Shown here piece by piece: positions 32,803 to 45,130 of a stretch of DNA of 64,000 nt. The number at the start of each line of letters is the position of its first letter. The first letter of the stretch is position 1. A program made the position numbers and the translations under genes. This stretch comes from Silene latifolia (lineage: Eukaryota > Streptophyta > Magnoliopsida > Caryophyllales > Caryophyllaceae): the NCBI RefSeq assembly GCF_048544455.1, contig NC_133538.1, positions 453,605,311-453,669,310 of the forward strand. Reading direction: 5' to 3'. A model generated the notes under the pieces. That model saw only the letters and a list, made by a program, of their open reading frames with translations. It had not been told where the DNA came from and ran no database searches.

Positions 32803-34121
32803 ACTAGTTGACGGATTTGCATCCTGTACTGGGATCTCAGTCGATCGACTGATATGAGTGGTCGATCGACCAACTTGGCTGGGCGTGAACAGTTCCTGTT
32901 CAGAATTGATTTTGTCAGGTGACTCAGTCGATCGACTGACAATGTTGGTCGATCGACTTCCTGTGCTGGGTGTGAATAGTTTCTGATCAGAAACTATTTT
33001 ATCTCGACATTAGATCGATCGATCCGACAATGTTGGTCGATCGGCGAAATCTTGGATTGAGCTCGTTTTTGCACCGGAAATTAAACTAGCCTCTTCATCA
33101 TTTTCCGAGTCTCCTCTTGGCTTGTCGGAACCTTCAAAAGAGAGACCACTTCTGAGATTAATGGCATTAATCGTTTCAATTGGCCCTTCACATTTGTTTA
33201 AAGAATTTGCGACTTGCTTAGCCTCTATATTTTCCAACTGCTTTACAAAATTCTTTGAGGACTCAAGCCCGGCTGCTTACATATTCGCCACTTGAATCAA
33301 AAAAGTTTGGACCATTTCTCTCAACTTCGCGGTCTCATCTGAATTATGGATAGGAATTTCAACTCTTTCCTTGGAAGCTTCAGAGGCCTCGAGCCTCTCA
33401 AGACGGGCAGTAATAGAAGTAATGAGTGTCACGACGGTACTCATTTCATCACTTTGCTTCCGTGAATTCCCACGTGAACTCCCAAACTCAGGTCTATGGA
33501 CCGCCATTTCCTCAATAGTGTTCCAACCTCTATTCTGACCGGTATTGTTTTAAAACCTACCATTCGCAGCTGCGTCCAGGATGACCTTGTAATCATCATA
33601 TAAAGCATTGTAGAATAAGTTGCAAAGATACCACTGCTGGAAGCCATGACGAGGGACAACTCGGACGAAATTTTGAAACGTCCCCATGCTTCACAAAAAT
33701 CCTCATCAACTCCTTGCTGGAAACTTGTGATTTTGTTTCACAAGGCGTCAGTCTTTGAAAGTGGGATGTACTTCTTGTAGAAGGCTAATGCTAGAGATGT
33801 CCAATCCGTGACTCCAGCTACTACCCTATCAAGGTAGCGGTACCAATCTCGCGCCGAATCCTTCAAGGAGTATAAGAACATCAACCCCTTTACTTCATCC
33901 TGAGTCACCCCAGGTGGTATAGGTATGGAACATCAGTAGTCCGTGAAAATTTCCATATGCTTCAAGGGGTCCTCATCTGGTAGACCAGCAAATTGATTTC
34001 GCTCCACTAAATCGATATAAGAGGAACGAAATTCAAAGTTACTTGTAGTAGGGGTAGGTAACTGGTGCCCCTTTGGAAGATGGTGTTCCTTTGGCTGAAG
34101 ATTATCATATTTTGTAGCCAT
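32803..34121 (-). pseudogene. A1 gag, broken; with SRST repeat
   Basis: The ATG at 34121 gives MATKYDNLQPKEHHLPKG, then FRSSYIDLVERNQF in the same frame, and a stop at 33933. The retrotransposon-gag domain (about 33930-33520) is broken by stops and indels. The coiled-coil-like part (33507-33277) and NAINLRSG (about 33160) follow. The C-terminal repeat has palindromes at 32840, 32861, 32927, 32948 and degenerate ones near 33014 and 33036. As in A2, no zinc knuckle is seen. Confidence 0.82.
32840..33045 (-). repeat. Palindrome cluster inside A1 gag (3 pairs, 21/87)
   Basis: Two perfect pairs (32840/32861 and 32927/32948) have 21-bp spacing and an 87-bp period, and a third pair has decayed. This matches A2 gag base for base in geometry, so the arrangement predates the split of the two copies. 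Confidence 0.93.
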
Positions 34122-34213
34122 ATTCGCAGAACTGAGAGTACTTAAGCCTTCCTCTCAAAAACCTGTCTTCTAACTGTGCAAAAGTAAAACTAGAAGTAAA
34201 GGTAAGCAACGGC

Positions 34214-34300
34214 CTCAAGGAACCAAAGTTCCTAGAGACAAGAAAAATAAACTAAAAATAAAGCAAACAGAATTACACCGTCTCCCCGGCAACGGCGCCA
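34214..34300 (-). other. A1 primer binding site and following hairpin
   Basis: The tRNA-Asp-type primer site is at 34283-34300 (reverse complement of TGGCGCCGTTGCCGGGGA). The hairpin, as transcribed CTCTAGGAAC, TTTG, GTTCCTTGAG, is at 34237-34214, about 46 bp downstream. One stem base differs from A2. Confidence 0.8.
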
Positions 34301-34305
34301 AAATT

Positions 34306-35573
34306 TGATACCGTCGTTTTGTATCAAAATTAAATTTATAATTCCAAACTAAAACTATAGCTAGTGATAGTAAGGGTTGAACCATAGAGAGACAAGGTTG
34401 ATTTTGTTTGCTATTTTTCAGTCTATAGAAGTAACAATTAAAAGGGGGGTTTTGAAATTTGTTGATACTAATGACTAATTGCTTAAATAAGAATTTCAAG
34501 ATAAAAGGAAAATCGGGAAATTCGGTTCACCATGGCAATGGTCAGGGCAATAAGGTAGCACAAATCCTATAATACGGTCTCAGGGGGTATAAGCAAGCCT
34601 TTCGATCTATGCTCAAATTAACCTTGCCGTCTTCTAATTCCCTGAAATTTCTCAAAGCTTTCGCTCAAAGGAAATTCCAATCTAATGATAATTCTAATTA
34701 CTAATCTTTCAATCTAGTAAAAAGGCTTATCAAAAGACAACAAGATCGATACAGAAGGATTCATGCTAACAAACAATCCTAATTTATGCCATGGCTCACC
34801 TCGTTCCCAATCAAAACAATTAGCTACGCATGACTAAAACTAAAACAATTGCTAAATTGATAACAAAGAACAAGATTGACATGATTGAATTTAAATAAAA
34901 GACAAAATACAAGAGATGAATTGCGGAATTAAATTGGTAAAACAAGAATTGAAATAACAAGAATTAAAAGAAGAGGAAATTTGCATAAAACTTACTAATT
35001 GAAAAGATGAACAACGTAATCGAATTCGAGGTTTTCCGTCTTCAAAACTAGATCTAAAAACTGAGTTCTTCAATAATGAAAATCATAACCTAATAATTGC
35101 TGCGTTCTACTGATTAAAGATGCCAAAAGATCAATTACAAGTTGGGCTTTTAAAAGTCTAACACGAAGAAATAAATCTCATTTCATGATCGGTCGATCGA
35201 TCGACCGTCAGCATGGTCGATCGACTGTAAATGCGAAAAAGAAACTTCTCGCTGATTTCAACGGTCGATCGATGAACGGAGTGGTCGATCGACTGGTGAT
35301 GCTGTGCAGTGGCTCTTCCTCTCTTCAATTCAGCTCTTCACTCCTTTGCACGCATCCCAAGGTGGGTGAATCCGAACTTCCTTCTTCCAAGCTTCCCTGA
35401 AGTTGCCTCCGGAGTACGATTTAGGCTTGATTAGCTTACTTCCACTCATTTCTACAATAAATCAAGAAAATGCAAAGTAAACCGTTTTGGGAGAAATAGT
35501 ATCTTAAGGCTAACAAATACGCATGGAAATACGTGCCAAAACCGCAGATAAAGTGTAGAATATGAACGTATCA
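34306..35573 (-). repeat. A1 5' LTR (1268 bp)
   Basis: Plus-strand ends are TGATACCGTCG and GAACGTATCA. The palindrome cluster 35192-35293 holds four sites; two have gained or lost a base (spacings 20-24), which fits its age. Confidence 0.95.
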
Positions 35574-35578
35574 ATTGA

Positions 35579-36318
35579 CAACCTTGTTAGCATGTTAAAC
35601 TTGATAATGAGTGAGTAGTCTCTTAACTAGGGTTAATGGGAAATTAGGGGAAACCAACATGGGGAATGATTCATGCTTAATATAATATGTTCACATAATT
35701 TATTTGCTTGCTTGTTGTGATCTCAACTTATGCACATGTTATGTTTGATGAAATGCGAGCCTATGAATCCTTGGATTTTTTACCCGTCACTTACCTATTC
35801 AATGAGACTTGTAAGACATAAACCAACTCGAGTCTCATTAGACCATGCATATAGTTGAGTAGGGAGGATTAAGTCGACTTGTAGGTGTTGTACAATCTAA
35901 TCGATTCGGCTCCGGGACCCAAACCTTCCTAGGATTGTAAGATATAAACCAACTCGATCCTATCACAACAATAATTGCTTGCTTATAATTTGAGAATATG
36001 TTTGTATGATCAATTCCCATGAATCCCCTATGAACTCATGACACCCTAGTGCTTTTAATCAATTGTCTACATCTCATTATAATCATCTTGCTTGTTTATT
36101 TACATTTTTATTTAGTTTAGTGATCTCTTATCTCAACCCAAATTGTGACACCCTTAGACACGACCATTTGCAATCGAAAATCCTACATCAATACCCGTCC
36201 CTTGTGATAAGACCTTTACTTACCTCTTTACTAATAGTAGAGTATTTTGTGAAGTTATAAATATTGTTTTGGTCTAGGTACTCCTAACGACAAGTAACCG
36301 AAAATGATAGTCCGACCA
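35579..36318 (+). repeat. H left LTR, second part
   Basis: It continues the LTR cut at 11286. The probable end is ACCA at 36318, four bases before the primer site. The end is not confirmed because no second copy lies in the window. Confidence 0.7.
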
Positions 36319-36322
36319 AAAA

Positions 36323-36420
36323 TGGCGTCGTTGCCGGGGACGGTGTTAACTTGATTTGATTTTCTTTGACTGTTCTTAGTTGTGTCATTCTTTGCCTTGG
36401 GGAAGTAAAACTCCTCAAGG
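36323..36420 (+). other. H primer binding site and following hairpin
   Basis: TGGCGTCGTTGCCGGGGAC (36323-36341) is the tRNA-Asp-type primer with one change. A hairpin follows at 36395-36420 (CCTTGGGGA and CTCCTCAAGG, with one G-U pair), 54 bp downstream, as in A1, A2 and G1. Confidence 0.7.
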
Positions 36421-36457
36421 TTTGTCCTATTTATTTTTGATTTGTTTGATATTTTGC

Positions 36458-37729
36458 ATGTCTAGAAGATCACAAGGTAACTTGTTACCCATTGATCACG
36501 AAATTGAAAGAACTTTGACCAACAATAGAAGACTTGCTAGAAATACTTTGAGAGGTATTGGTGAGGTTGTGAATATTCAACCAAATACTATAGAGTTCAT
36601 CAACCCTTTTGCAAGAGAAGGAGAGGAGAACCCAACATAAAATCAACCACAAAATCAACCCACAATGCCTAAATTTTCATCACATTCCATACCAACCGAG
36701 GAGAACCTACCAAATGGTACTCCCACACCACAACATTTGACCGGTAATTTCATTGCAAAATCCGCATTTATCCAATTAGTCTAAAGAAGCCAATTTGGGG
36801 GGATGCCTAGTGAAGACCCTCATTCTCACATGGAGACTTTTTGTGACTTTTGTGATGCGATTTCTCAAACCGGAGTGACTCAAGACCAAATTCGATTGGT
36901 CTTATTTCCTTTTTCTTTAATTGGTACCGCGAAGCAATGGTTAAAGAGCCTTGATAAGGCTACTCTTGGAAGAAATTGGCACTTGCTTTCTACAAGAAGT
37001 TCTACCCTCCGGAAAAGACTAACATGCTAAGAGCCCAAATCACGGGATTCAAACAAAGGGAGGAAGAATCTTTGTATGAAGCTTGGCAGCGATTCAAAGG
37101 AACTTGTCGCTCAAGTCCACATCACGGACTTAGTGAGTGGTTCTTGGTACAACAATTTTGGAATGGTCTTTATGAAGACTCCCCAAACATTCTCAACATG
37201 GGATGAAATGGTATGTTCACCGAAGTTGACGATAATTAAACATGGAACAAGATTGAGGAAATGGTGATCCATAACTCACAATATAGTAGACCTCGGAAGG
37301 CTAATAGAGGAGGAAAGCATGAAGTGGACTCTATTACTCAATTGGGTGCTCAACTTAGTGCTCATAGTGCTCATATTGATACCATCAACTTGAAGTTTGA
37401 GAAGGCTATGGCTAAACTTGAAGAAGCCTCCAAATCACCTAAGCAACATGTTAATGCCATGGTGGCATCTTCATCAATTCCAAGTGGAATATGTAAGAGT
37501 TGTGGAACTTTGGGACATGACCAAAGTGAATGTAGGGGAACAAGTGAAAAAGTAAATGCTTTCCAAGCATACAAGAGTGGTACCCCTTATTCCAATTATT
37601 AAAATGAAAACACCAAATTCCATCCCAACCTTTCATACAAGAGCCAAAATGTTCTAAACCCTCAAACAACATACACCCCACCTCCAATGAGAAACCAAAA
37701 TCAAAGACCCTTTTACAACCAAAACCAAG
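36458..37729 (+). pseudogene. H gag, first part, with CCHC zinc knuckle; broken
   Basis: It starts MSRRSQGNLLPIDHEIERTL. In-frame stops lie at 36638 and 36781 and a frameshift near 36976. The retrotransposon-gag domain covers about 36803-37206 (HMETFCDFCDAIS, LVLFPFSLIGTAKQWL, then LAFYKKFYPP and SLYEAWQRFK). A zinc knuckle CKSCGTLGHDQSEC (C-X2-C-X4-H-X4-C) lies near 37492-37533. G1 inserted at 37735 in the region after the knuckle. Confidence 0.85.
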
Positions 37730-37898
37730 GTTACTGATGCGTGTCATTTATATGATGTTTTACACCCTATTTTACACGCATTTCAGAGCTCATTTATGTA
37801 GTTTATGCTACTATTTTCCCTATTTTCGTCTACTTTTGTGTGATATTGCAGAAATGTGAAGAATCCAGTGGAAATCGAGCCGAGTACCTTTTGAAGTG

Positions 37899-38000
37899 GT
37901 CGATAGACCGGTGCCCTTGGTCGATAGACCAGCGCGCGACTTACAGAAGCTACTGTTCAGCGTATCTCAGTTGATCGACCGGCCCCATTGGTCGATCGAC
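37899..38000 (+). repeat. Palindrome cluster, G1 5' LTR (2 pairs, 21/71)
   Basis: Starts at 37899 and 37920 (both GTCGATAGAC), 37970 (GTTGATCGAC) and 37991 (exact). Spacings are 21, 50 and 21. It lies about 75 bp upstream of TATATAACG. A further pair, 38507/38528, lies downstream. Confidence 0.92.
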
Positions 38001-38072
38001 CAAACCGTTAATCTGACGGGAAATTAAAAGACGAGAAAGCCCAATGTAATTAGGTTTTAGGAAATAAGAATC

Positions 38073-38094
38073 ACGTTATATTCCTATATAACGT
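38073..38094 (+). promoter_or_regulatory. TATA-containing inverted repeat in G1 LTR
   Basis: ACGTTATAT, TCCT, ATATAACGT is a perfect 9-bp inverted repeat containing TATATAA. The 3' LTR has the same at 46314-46335. The G2 LTR keeps a degenerate version (about 54368-54390). It is a plausible core promoter. Confidence 0.5.
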
Positions 38095-38506
38095 AACCTG
38101 ATGTTTTGAGAATAGGCATCAAGTCTTTATCATCGAGTTTATTAGGGTTCATCACAAAAAGTTGAATTTTAATTAATTCATTTGCTTAGATTATTATTTC
38201 GTTAATAAAGTTTACTTCCGCATCTGGTTTTGATCTTTCCTCTTCAATTCTTTACGGTATTCTTCTGTTCTTTTGTTCAGTTTTGCTGCTTTAATTTGTT
38301 CATAGTTAGAATTGCTAGTTTAGAATTCCCAAAGCCGAGTTATCGTTTTATGTTAGTTAAATATTTAGTCATTTCTATCATGAATTCAGTAGCTTTGTTT
38401 GTTAATCTTATTGTTGTTTCTATCATAATCATGAGTAGCTAGTGCTAGGATGTAGGGGACCTGTAGTGTAGGCGGCATAAAATAGGAAGACCTAAATCGC
38501 GCCATG

Positions 38507-38537
38507 GTCGATCGACTGGCCTACCTGGTCAATCGAC
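38507..38537 (+). repeat. Second palindrome pair in G1 5' LTR
   Basis: GTCGATCGAC at 38507 and GTCAATCGAC at 38528, 21 bp apart. The 3' LTR copy is at 46756-46786, with the other partner mutated. Confidence 0.9.
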
Positions 38538-39153
38538 TGGCTCACGTGAGAACAACTTCGTTTTTATTAATTTAATTGCTATATTTGACGAATCGAGTGC
38601 ACGCGACTAGTTGAATGCTTAGGAATTGACCGACCCGATAAGATCGAAAGATAGGGGAGAGAAATAGACTACTTAATTAAGACGACTAAATTAATAAGAT
38701 CGAGAGATAAGTTAATTTAGGCTTTTAAATCGCTTTTCTGGATGAAAGTCAGTACTAGTGATATTAGGGACCTGTAGCTAGATCGAAAGATGCTAACTGT
38801 TAAGAGTGGACCGAGAGGACTTCCTATTTTCCCATCTTACGTGATTATTTCAAACTTACCTAGGATATTGCCGCCGAAACTGTAGTGAACCAACCATCTT
38901 GGCACACTTTTAATATTTGTTTTCATCTTAGTTCTTTAAATCACTCATTTATTTGCCTTAGTTTAGTTTTAATTTGATTGCCTTAGGTTATAGAACTATT
39001 CATCTCAAACCCCCACACACTGTTACCTTAGACTAGAATTAGACAACTATTAATTGCATCGCCTCTCCATGGTTCGACCCTGACTGCCACTAGCTATATT
39101 AGTAGTTTGGATTTATAAATTTATCTTTGGTACTCTACGACGGTATTAAATTT

Positions 39154-39244
39154 TGGAGCCGTTGCCGGGGAGGCAATTGTTTAATTTTTAGTTGTTTTTA
39201 TTTTAGTCTTTTTTTTAGTTTAAGGGACATCTGTTCCTTAAACT
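39154..39244 (+). other. G1 primer binding site and following hairpin
   Basis: TGGAGCCGTTGCCGGGGAG (39154-39172) is the tRNA-Asp-type primer with one change. The hairpin AGTTTAAGGGAC, ATCT, GTTCCTTAAACT (39217-39244) is a 12-bp stem with one G-U pair, 45 bp downstream. Confidence 0.8.
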
Positions 39245-39274
39245 TTTCTCATATTCTACTTGTAGTTTCCTCTT

Positions 39275-41316
39275 ATGCGCAGGTCACAGGTTGGTGAATT
39301 GAGACCGTTTGATCCTGAGATCGAAAAGACTTTGCGCGAGTTGAGACGATCATCTAGAGTATTGTCGACAGAGGAAGAGCTGAGTACTCTGTCCAGTTAC
39401 TACGAGAACAAGCTATTTGAGGAGGATCCACCTTCATCTCCTGTTTCTACTTCCTCAGCTGAGACCGTTACATCTCCAGATATGGCTGAAGAAGCAAGTA
39501 TAGCCAGCCACTTCGAGCCAAAAGCTGAGAATCTCTATATGGGATTCGCGTTGCCAGCCGGGACGGAAAGGAAATTCGAGCCAAAACCGTCTTATATCAA
39601 CTTGGTCGAGAGAAACCAAATTGGGGGAGCTGCAAATGAAGATGCAGCTAAACATATGGAGACATTCATTGACTACTGCTGTTCCATACCCCCACCAGCA
39701 GGTGTGACCCAGGACTAGGTGAAGGAGACAATGTTCATATTCTCGCATCATGATGCTGCAAGGGAATGGTACCGAGATTTGGATCGAGCTGCTAACGGGA
39801 TTACTGATTGGAATTCGCTGGCCCTAGCATTTTACAAGAAATATTTCTCTGCCTCGAAGACCAATGTGATTAGAGCTCAGATCACGAGTTTTAAACAGGG
39901 TCGTGATGAAGATTTTTATGGGGCATGGGTCCGTTTCAAGAGACTAGTGCGAACCATTCCACACCATGGGTTTGAGAAATCGTTTCTGTGCAACCAATTC
40001 TACAATGGTCTTTATGATGATCAAAGAGCTATCCTAGATGCTACAGCTAATGGGAGATTTCAAGAAAATAATGGCGAGACAAAGGGGTGGAAAATCATTG
40101 ATGACATTGCCACCCATAAAGCTGAGCATGGGAATTCTAGAGGAAATCAGAGAAGATCGGCCTGAATATCCTGCTGTAGCTGCAATAGAAGTCCTTACTG
40201 TGAGATTCGACAAGATAGATTTTGGGGGATCCCAAAAAGGAGGGATATATAAAGTTAATGCAGTTTCAGACGGTCCCTTTACATGCAAAAGATGTTGAGC
40301 AGAGGGACATGTTTCGAAGTTCTGTACTAGTTCAAATGAAACATGTGCTGCCTTTCAACATTATAGGTAGAATGGTACTTATCCCGATCCCTCTAATGTC
40401 CACCCCAATTCGAGGTGGACTAACCAGAATGTCCTTAATCCGGGACCGCAGCAGCAGCAGCAGCAAAGTTATGTGCCCCCTCATAAGCAACAGTAGTTTC
40501 AAAAGCCCCCCCTATGTGCCTCAGCAGCAGCAATTTCAAGGTTCTGACATTTCTTAGTTGAAAAACATGGTTCAAAATCTGTCGGATTTGCTGCAAAAGG
40601 AGTCTCTAGCTAGAGAGACTTCTACAAAAATGTTGGAGAGTCAAATTGCCCAACTGGCAAGCAAAAGTGCAACTCGAGCTCCGGGGCAATTACCGTCGAA
40701 GCCGGATCAAAAAGAGACCCTAAATGCTATCACTTTGAGGAGTGAGTCTACCCTTGATGGGCCCGCTATGGTAGAAGATGTCACTGAAAAAGATGAGGCG
40801 GAACCAAGCAAGAAAAAGGGCGGAGTGATCAGTAGCAAGAAAAAGACGATCAACAGGTATATCAGTCGATCGACTGACATACCCGGTCGATCGACCATCC
40901 GCAAACAAGATGCTTCTGTTGAGGAAGTCAGTCGATCGACTGGTTCGATCGACTGAGGATACTGTTGATCGTGAACCTTTTCGTCCTCCAATGCCAGATA
41001 ACTTGAGGGACCACTTGTTTCGGGGTACGACAACTCCGAAATTATTGAGGCAAGATCCAAATGCTGATGGGTCTGTTCCGGTTCCAAAGTATGACCCAAT
41101 GATGATTAATGGTTAATTCTTGAGACGGTCTGAAGAAGGTTCGAGCTACAACAAGGACAACGTAGTGGATTTTCAGCCTAAGTCCACTGATGCTAGTATG
41201 AGAGACCTAGAGGAGAGGGCTAAGTTGCTTCTTACAGCCCTTATCCAGAGAGATTGTTGGCGACAAAGGAACAAGTATCGTTTAACAAGTTTTAGAATGT
41301 TATTCGTAGTTTAAAT
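39275..41316 (+). pseudogene. G1 gag, broken; zinc knuckle contains a stop
   Basis: It starts MRRSQVGELRPFDPEIEKTL, similar to H gag. A stop at 39716-39718 replaces the Glu seen in A2 (VTQDEVK). The retrotransposon-gag domain runs 39650-40090 (AREWYRDLDR, LALAFYKKYFSA, GAWVRFKRLVRT). A frameshift follows near 40165. The zinc knuckle near 40285-40330 keeps its Cys and His residues but has a TGA inside. Then come a poly-Gln run encoded by CAG repeats (about 40449), NAITLRS, and the SRST region (40865-40952). Several further stops are present. Confidence 0.85.
40865..40952 (+). repeat. Palindrome cluster inside G1 gag
   Basis: Starts at 40865, 40886 and 40931, with a fourth site at 40943 moved nearer by a 9-base deletion. 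The first pair is 21 bp apart. The positions read SRST and GRST in the open frame. Confidence 0.88.
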
Positions 41317-42345
41317 GTGCAAGTTCCTTTCTTAGAATTAGTTAATCAAGTGTCTGCTTACACGAAATTTATGAAGCAGCTTTTGTCTAAAAAGAAGTCA
41401 CTTGACACTGTGCAATCCGTCACACTAACTGAGGAGTCATGTTCTTATTTGACTCATACTGCACCTCATAAGCTAGCAGACCCAGGTAGTTTTTTAGTCC
41501 CATGTAATATTGACACCTTTTCTATTGAGAAGGCCTTGTGTGATCTAGGGGCCAGTATTAGTGTTTTGCCTTTGAGTCTTGCTAAGAAATTGAAATTGAC
41601 TAGGTTTGCAGTTACTAACATGACAGTACAGATGGCTGATCGCTCTGCGGTCCAGCCTATAAGAGTCTTAGAGGATATTCCTGTGCAAATAGGAAAGTTC
41701 TTTTTCCCAGTTGACTTCGTTGTACTAGATATAACCGAGGATGCTCACATTCCTATCATTTTGGGTAGACCATTTCTGCACACTGCTGGTGCAGTTATAG
41801 ATGTTGGCTCAGGGACATTGACCTTTAAAGTGGGGAAACAGTCCATTGTTTTTGCCCAGACAGCTAAGAAGAAAGATCCTATGTGGCCAGTCACTTGTAA
41901 TACAATTTCTGAGAAGAAATCTTATTTTGTGCTTTCTGATATGCCTGCCCCTATGCCTACTCATGTTATAACACCTCCGCCCCTGATTAGGAGCAAATTG
42001 GAGGAAGATTCTTCTGTTTTAGATATTGTAGAAACTGGTTTGGGGAAGTTAGAGCCGCATGTTGCTCCAGTTGTGAAGGAGCGAAACGTTCAAAGAGGCG
42101 TTCTAGGATGTTTTAGCTATGGCACTGATGAGGAGCCAGTCAAGGTGACGGAGTCCGATTTGGATTTTGATGAGCCAGACGAGGTCATTGATTGGGAAGA
42201 TGTTAGAGACGTTGATCCGTTGAGTTCTGCGGATATTAGAATTGATAGGAGTGTAGCTGAGAAGATGAGCACTGTAGAGGCTACTTCTTGTAGCCAGAAG
42301 CCGAACAAGTGGGCCATCCCGTGGCCATTTTTGATTAACTATTAG
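41317..42345 (+). pseudogene. G1 aspartic protease, open frame ending the G1 coding region
   Basis: This 342-residue frame is the longest intact stretch of G1. It starts VPFLELVNQVSAYTKFM and carries the catalytic CDLGASISVLPLS, FFFPVDFVVLDITED and IILGRPFLHTAGAVIDV, all in the usual order. About 140 residues then follow with an acidic region (DLDFDEPDEVIDWEDV), ending with a stop at 42345. In A1 and A2 the frame would go on into RT, but here it stops and only untranslated DNA follows. The first ATG (41317) is not the true start; the frame is the continuation of gag, from which it is cut by stops. Confidence 0.88.
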
Positions 42346-42515
42346 TTGATTGAGACTTTTTAAAACATTTTATTGCTATTGTTAGACTCTTTATTGCTTT
42401 GATTTGCGCGAGACGTCGCTTTTATAAGTTTGCTTAGGATTTATATACTTTAGACTATTACTTTGGGTTTTGCGCAATTTTGGGCGCGTTACTATGTGTA
42501 TTTGCAGGTTCATAA

Positions 42516-43815
42516 TGTTGGGAATTATTATCTCTTTAATTTACATATTCATATATGTTCAAATTTATTTAGTCATAAAATAAATTCTAGATCTTATGCA
42601 TGCAAACAAAAAGGTAGTAGAGAAGAAATCATCAATCTTACTATATGATTTCGGTTTTATGGGCACCAACAAGATCTCCTTCTTGTTAGTTCTTGAGCTT
42701 TCCAATAATGGATGAACATCCATGACTTCAAAATAGAAGCCCTCCAATAAGTAGCACCCAAGACTATCCCAAAATCCCACAAACTAATATGTACTAGATA
42801 TTTGTAATGTGGTTTACCATAAAATCTGTTACTAATACACATATACTACTACTAGTATTATTAGTGATTGATTTGAACAAATTTGTTTCATAAAACTTGA
42901 ATTTATGAAGAACAAGAGAGAGAATATTGGTTTTTCATAAAACATGAGAGAATAGAAAAATTGAGAGGAAAAACTCTCAATTGTGTGTCTTCAAAACCGG
43001 TGGGGTGGGTAGGTCTTTAGGACTTTTCCTTTTTTTTATTTGTCTTCACAAGACAAATTGTGTAAGCCTTTGTCCATAGTCATGTCACTATCAAGTGTCA
43101 TAGACAAATGAATAAGGCAAATGAATAAGACAAAACTTCTAACATATCCCACCAATTTCGGTTTTGATGTGTAATATGGTGTCCATTTTATTTTTGCCAA
43201 TTGTATAATTGTATGTCATGTGACATGTCTTATGTCATGTTTTAATTTAAAATGCATATTTAACAAATTAAATATCATATATAAATTAAATAAATCACAT
43301 TTAACAAATTGACTAGTAATTCAAAATTACTTTCTCATAAAATGGTCATTTAAATGCTAGTTAGTATAATTTACAACATCTTGTAATTATAACTAACTTA
43401 TCATTCTCATCTCGCGTGTTTCGCAAACACCGATTAATTTTAGTAATATAACTTCTTAAATTAATAAATAAAATTTTATTTCATCACATTATAATAAGAT
43501 GTCATTTTCCCTCTTATGATAATAATTTGTTCAATTTTAAGGAATTAATTAATCTGTATCGACATACAATTAATTAACCTTTTCCAACTAAGGGAATCGT
43601 CCTTTAGGTGTGACCTCAAGGGATCAACTGATCACCACCGTCGCACGACAGTAATGTCAAACTCTAGCCAGCCAATCATTACCGATATGTGTCGACCAGT
43701 TGACTATATTTGTAATGTATCATCCCTTTCGTATTCTTGATATGAGATTTAAATATGTGATCAATATGATCGACAATTGTGATCGCATTATTGTCGGAGG
43801 ACACATATTCCAACA
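42516..43815 (-). mobile_element. Solo copia LTR with CATAA duplication
   Basis: 1300 bp, ending in TGTTGG at the left and CCAACA at the right, flanked by CATAA on both sides (42511-42515, 43816-43820). Read on the minus strand it begins TGTTGGAATATGTGTCC, the same family as the LTRs at 49151 and 51856. No internal region remains, so it was left by LTR-LTR recombination. Confidence 0.95.
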
Positions 43816-43883
43816 CATAAACCATATTGGCTCAATTTATTGAGCTAATTCGAAGAAATCAGAAACTTACAGCAGGTTTCTCA

Positions 43884-43984
43884 GTCGATCGACTAGCCAT
43901 CTTGGTCGATCGAGTGAGCCGCGACACCAGGATCTTCTGTTCTTGTTAGCCCGGTCGATCGACTGGCCTGTATGGTCGATCGAC
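43884..43984 (+). repeat. Palindrome cluster in G1 3' region (2 pairs, 21/70)
   Basis: Starts at 43884, 43905 (last base changed), 43954 and 43975. Spacings are 21, 49 and 21. This is the place where A1 and A2 have the pre-ORF3 cluster, although G1 has no ORF3. Confidence 0.92.
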
Positions 43985-45130
43985 CGTGCCCCGCTATTGT
44001 ACCTTTTCACGACCATTCCCCTGCTGTGTTTGGTCGATTTGCGGAGTTGATGGAGTCCTTTCTCCACTTTTTTCTCCGATTCATTTCTGTTTTCTTCCGT
44101 TTCCTTATTTTGCACATAGTTTCGGGTTTCGTAAATTTTTTCTCGGAGTTACGCGCGATACTTTTGCTTCTTTTCAGGTACCTATAGTAGCACTGCTGGC
44201 TACTGAAACCTTCTAGCTCACGCTGGTTTGGGGAGGTTTCCTTTTGCTGCGCTTAAAGTCTTGTGAGTTTCTGAGTTCCTCTTCATGTCTTATTTAGTTA
44301 ATTTATCGCAAATTCTCGTTTCCCTTTTATTTCATTACATGATTTTGCACAATGGAGGCATTTTGTGATTTGGTTTGGGGAAGGGTTTTGCGTTGCATTC
44401 ACATGTTTTATTGCATTTATGTTTCACGTTTATTACACTTGAGTTTGCATTTGTTATTTCATTTCCTATATATATACAAAATTAAAAAAAAAAAAAATTA
44501 TAAAATTTCAAAAAAGTCAAAAAAATTGCACGTTTATTTTGGCATGTAGGTCGAGTCGGAACGGTAGTATTTTAATGATGACATTGCATTTTCATCTGTT
44601 TATGCCTAAGCCGTGCATAATTGACATGTTATTACTAGAATCATTTGCATAGTCTATGAGTTTTCGTTAAATTTACTGCTGAACTTTAAACTTAACTTAG
44701 ATTTATGGCAAACTACTTATATTTCTGAGGTTTAGAGCTCATAACTGGTGTCATTCATGACCGGTTTATCTAGGAATGTGAGTAGTTACTCCTTGTGAGA
44801 CATGTTACATCAATATGCATAAATATGAACTTAATCTGCTTAATACCTATATGCATTCGGGTTCGTGGTTAGTTGACACATGTGGAAGAGGTCGCCCTTT
44901 ATTCATTTTGCCCATAAGCTCCACACTGCCAAAAATAGCCTTTTTGTCCCGTTACTACATCCTACATTTAGCCTGCCCTTGTCAAGCTAGTAGTTTATGT
45001 TTTCGGGATTGTTATTTCGTTTTTGGTGGCTAATGCTCATTTTGAGATGATGTTGGGAAGATGAAAACGACAAGAAGAAAAAAAAAAAGAAAAAAAAAAG
45101 GAAAAAGAGTTCGAAAAAAAAAAGAGGTCA

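Larger units (their letters stand above)
11287..35573 (-). mobile_element. Element A1: full-length Athila-type Ty3/gypsy retrotransposon, minus strand, split by A2
   Basis: A1 is bounded by a perfect 5-bp target duplication, ATTGA (11282-11286 and 35574-35578). Its LTRs are 34306-35573 (5') and 11287-12555 (3'). Without A2 it is about 12.1 kb, the same size as A2. In element order it has primer site, gag, protease, RT-RNase H, integrase, ORF3, 3' untranslated region and polypurine tract. Its two LTRs differ at about 7 places in the first 290 bp alone, so it is older than A2, as the nesting requires. Confidence 0.95.
37735..39148 (+). repeat. G1 5' LTR (1414 bp)
   Basis: It starts TGATGCGTGTC and ends CGACGGTATTA. 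It is shorter than the 3' LTR chiefly because of a 113-bp deletion after 37881, between GAGCC direct repeats that are both present in the 3' LTR. Palindrome sites are at 37899, 37920, 37970, 37991 and at 38507, 38528. Confidence 0.95.
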
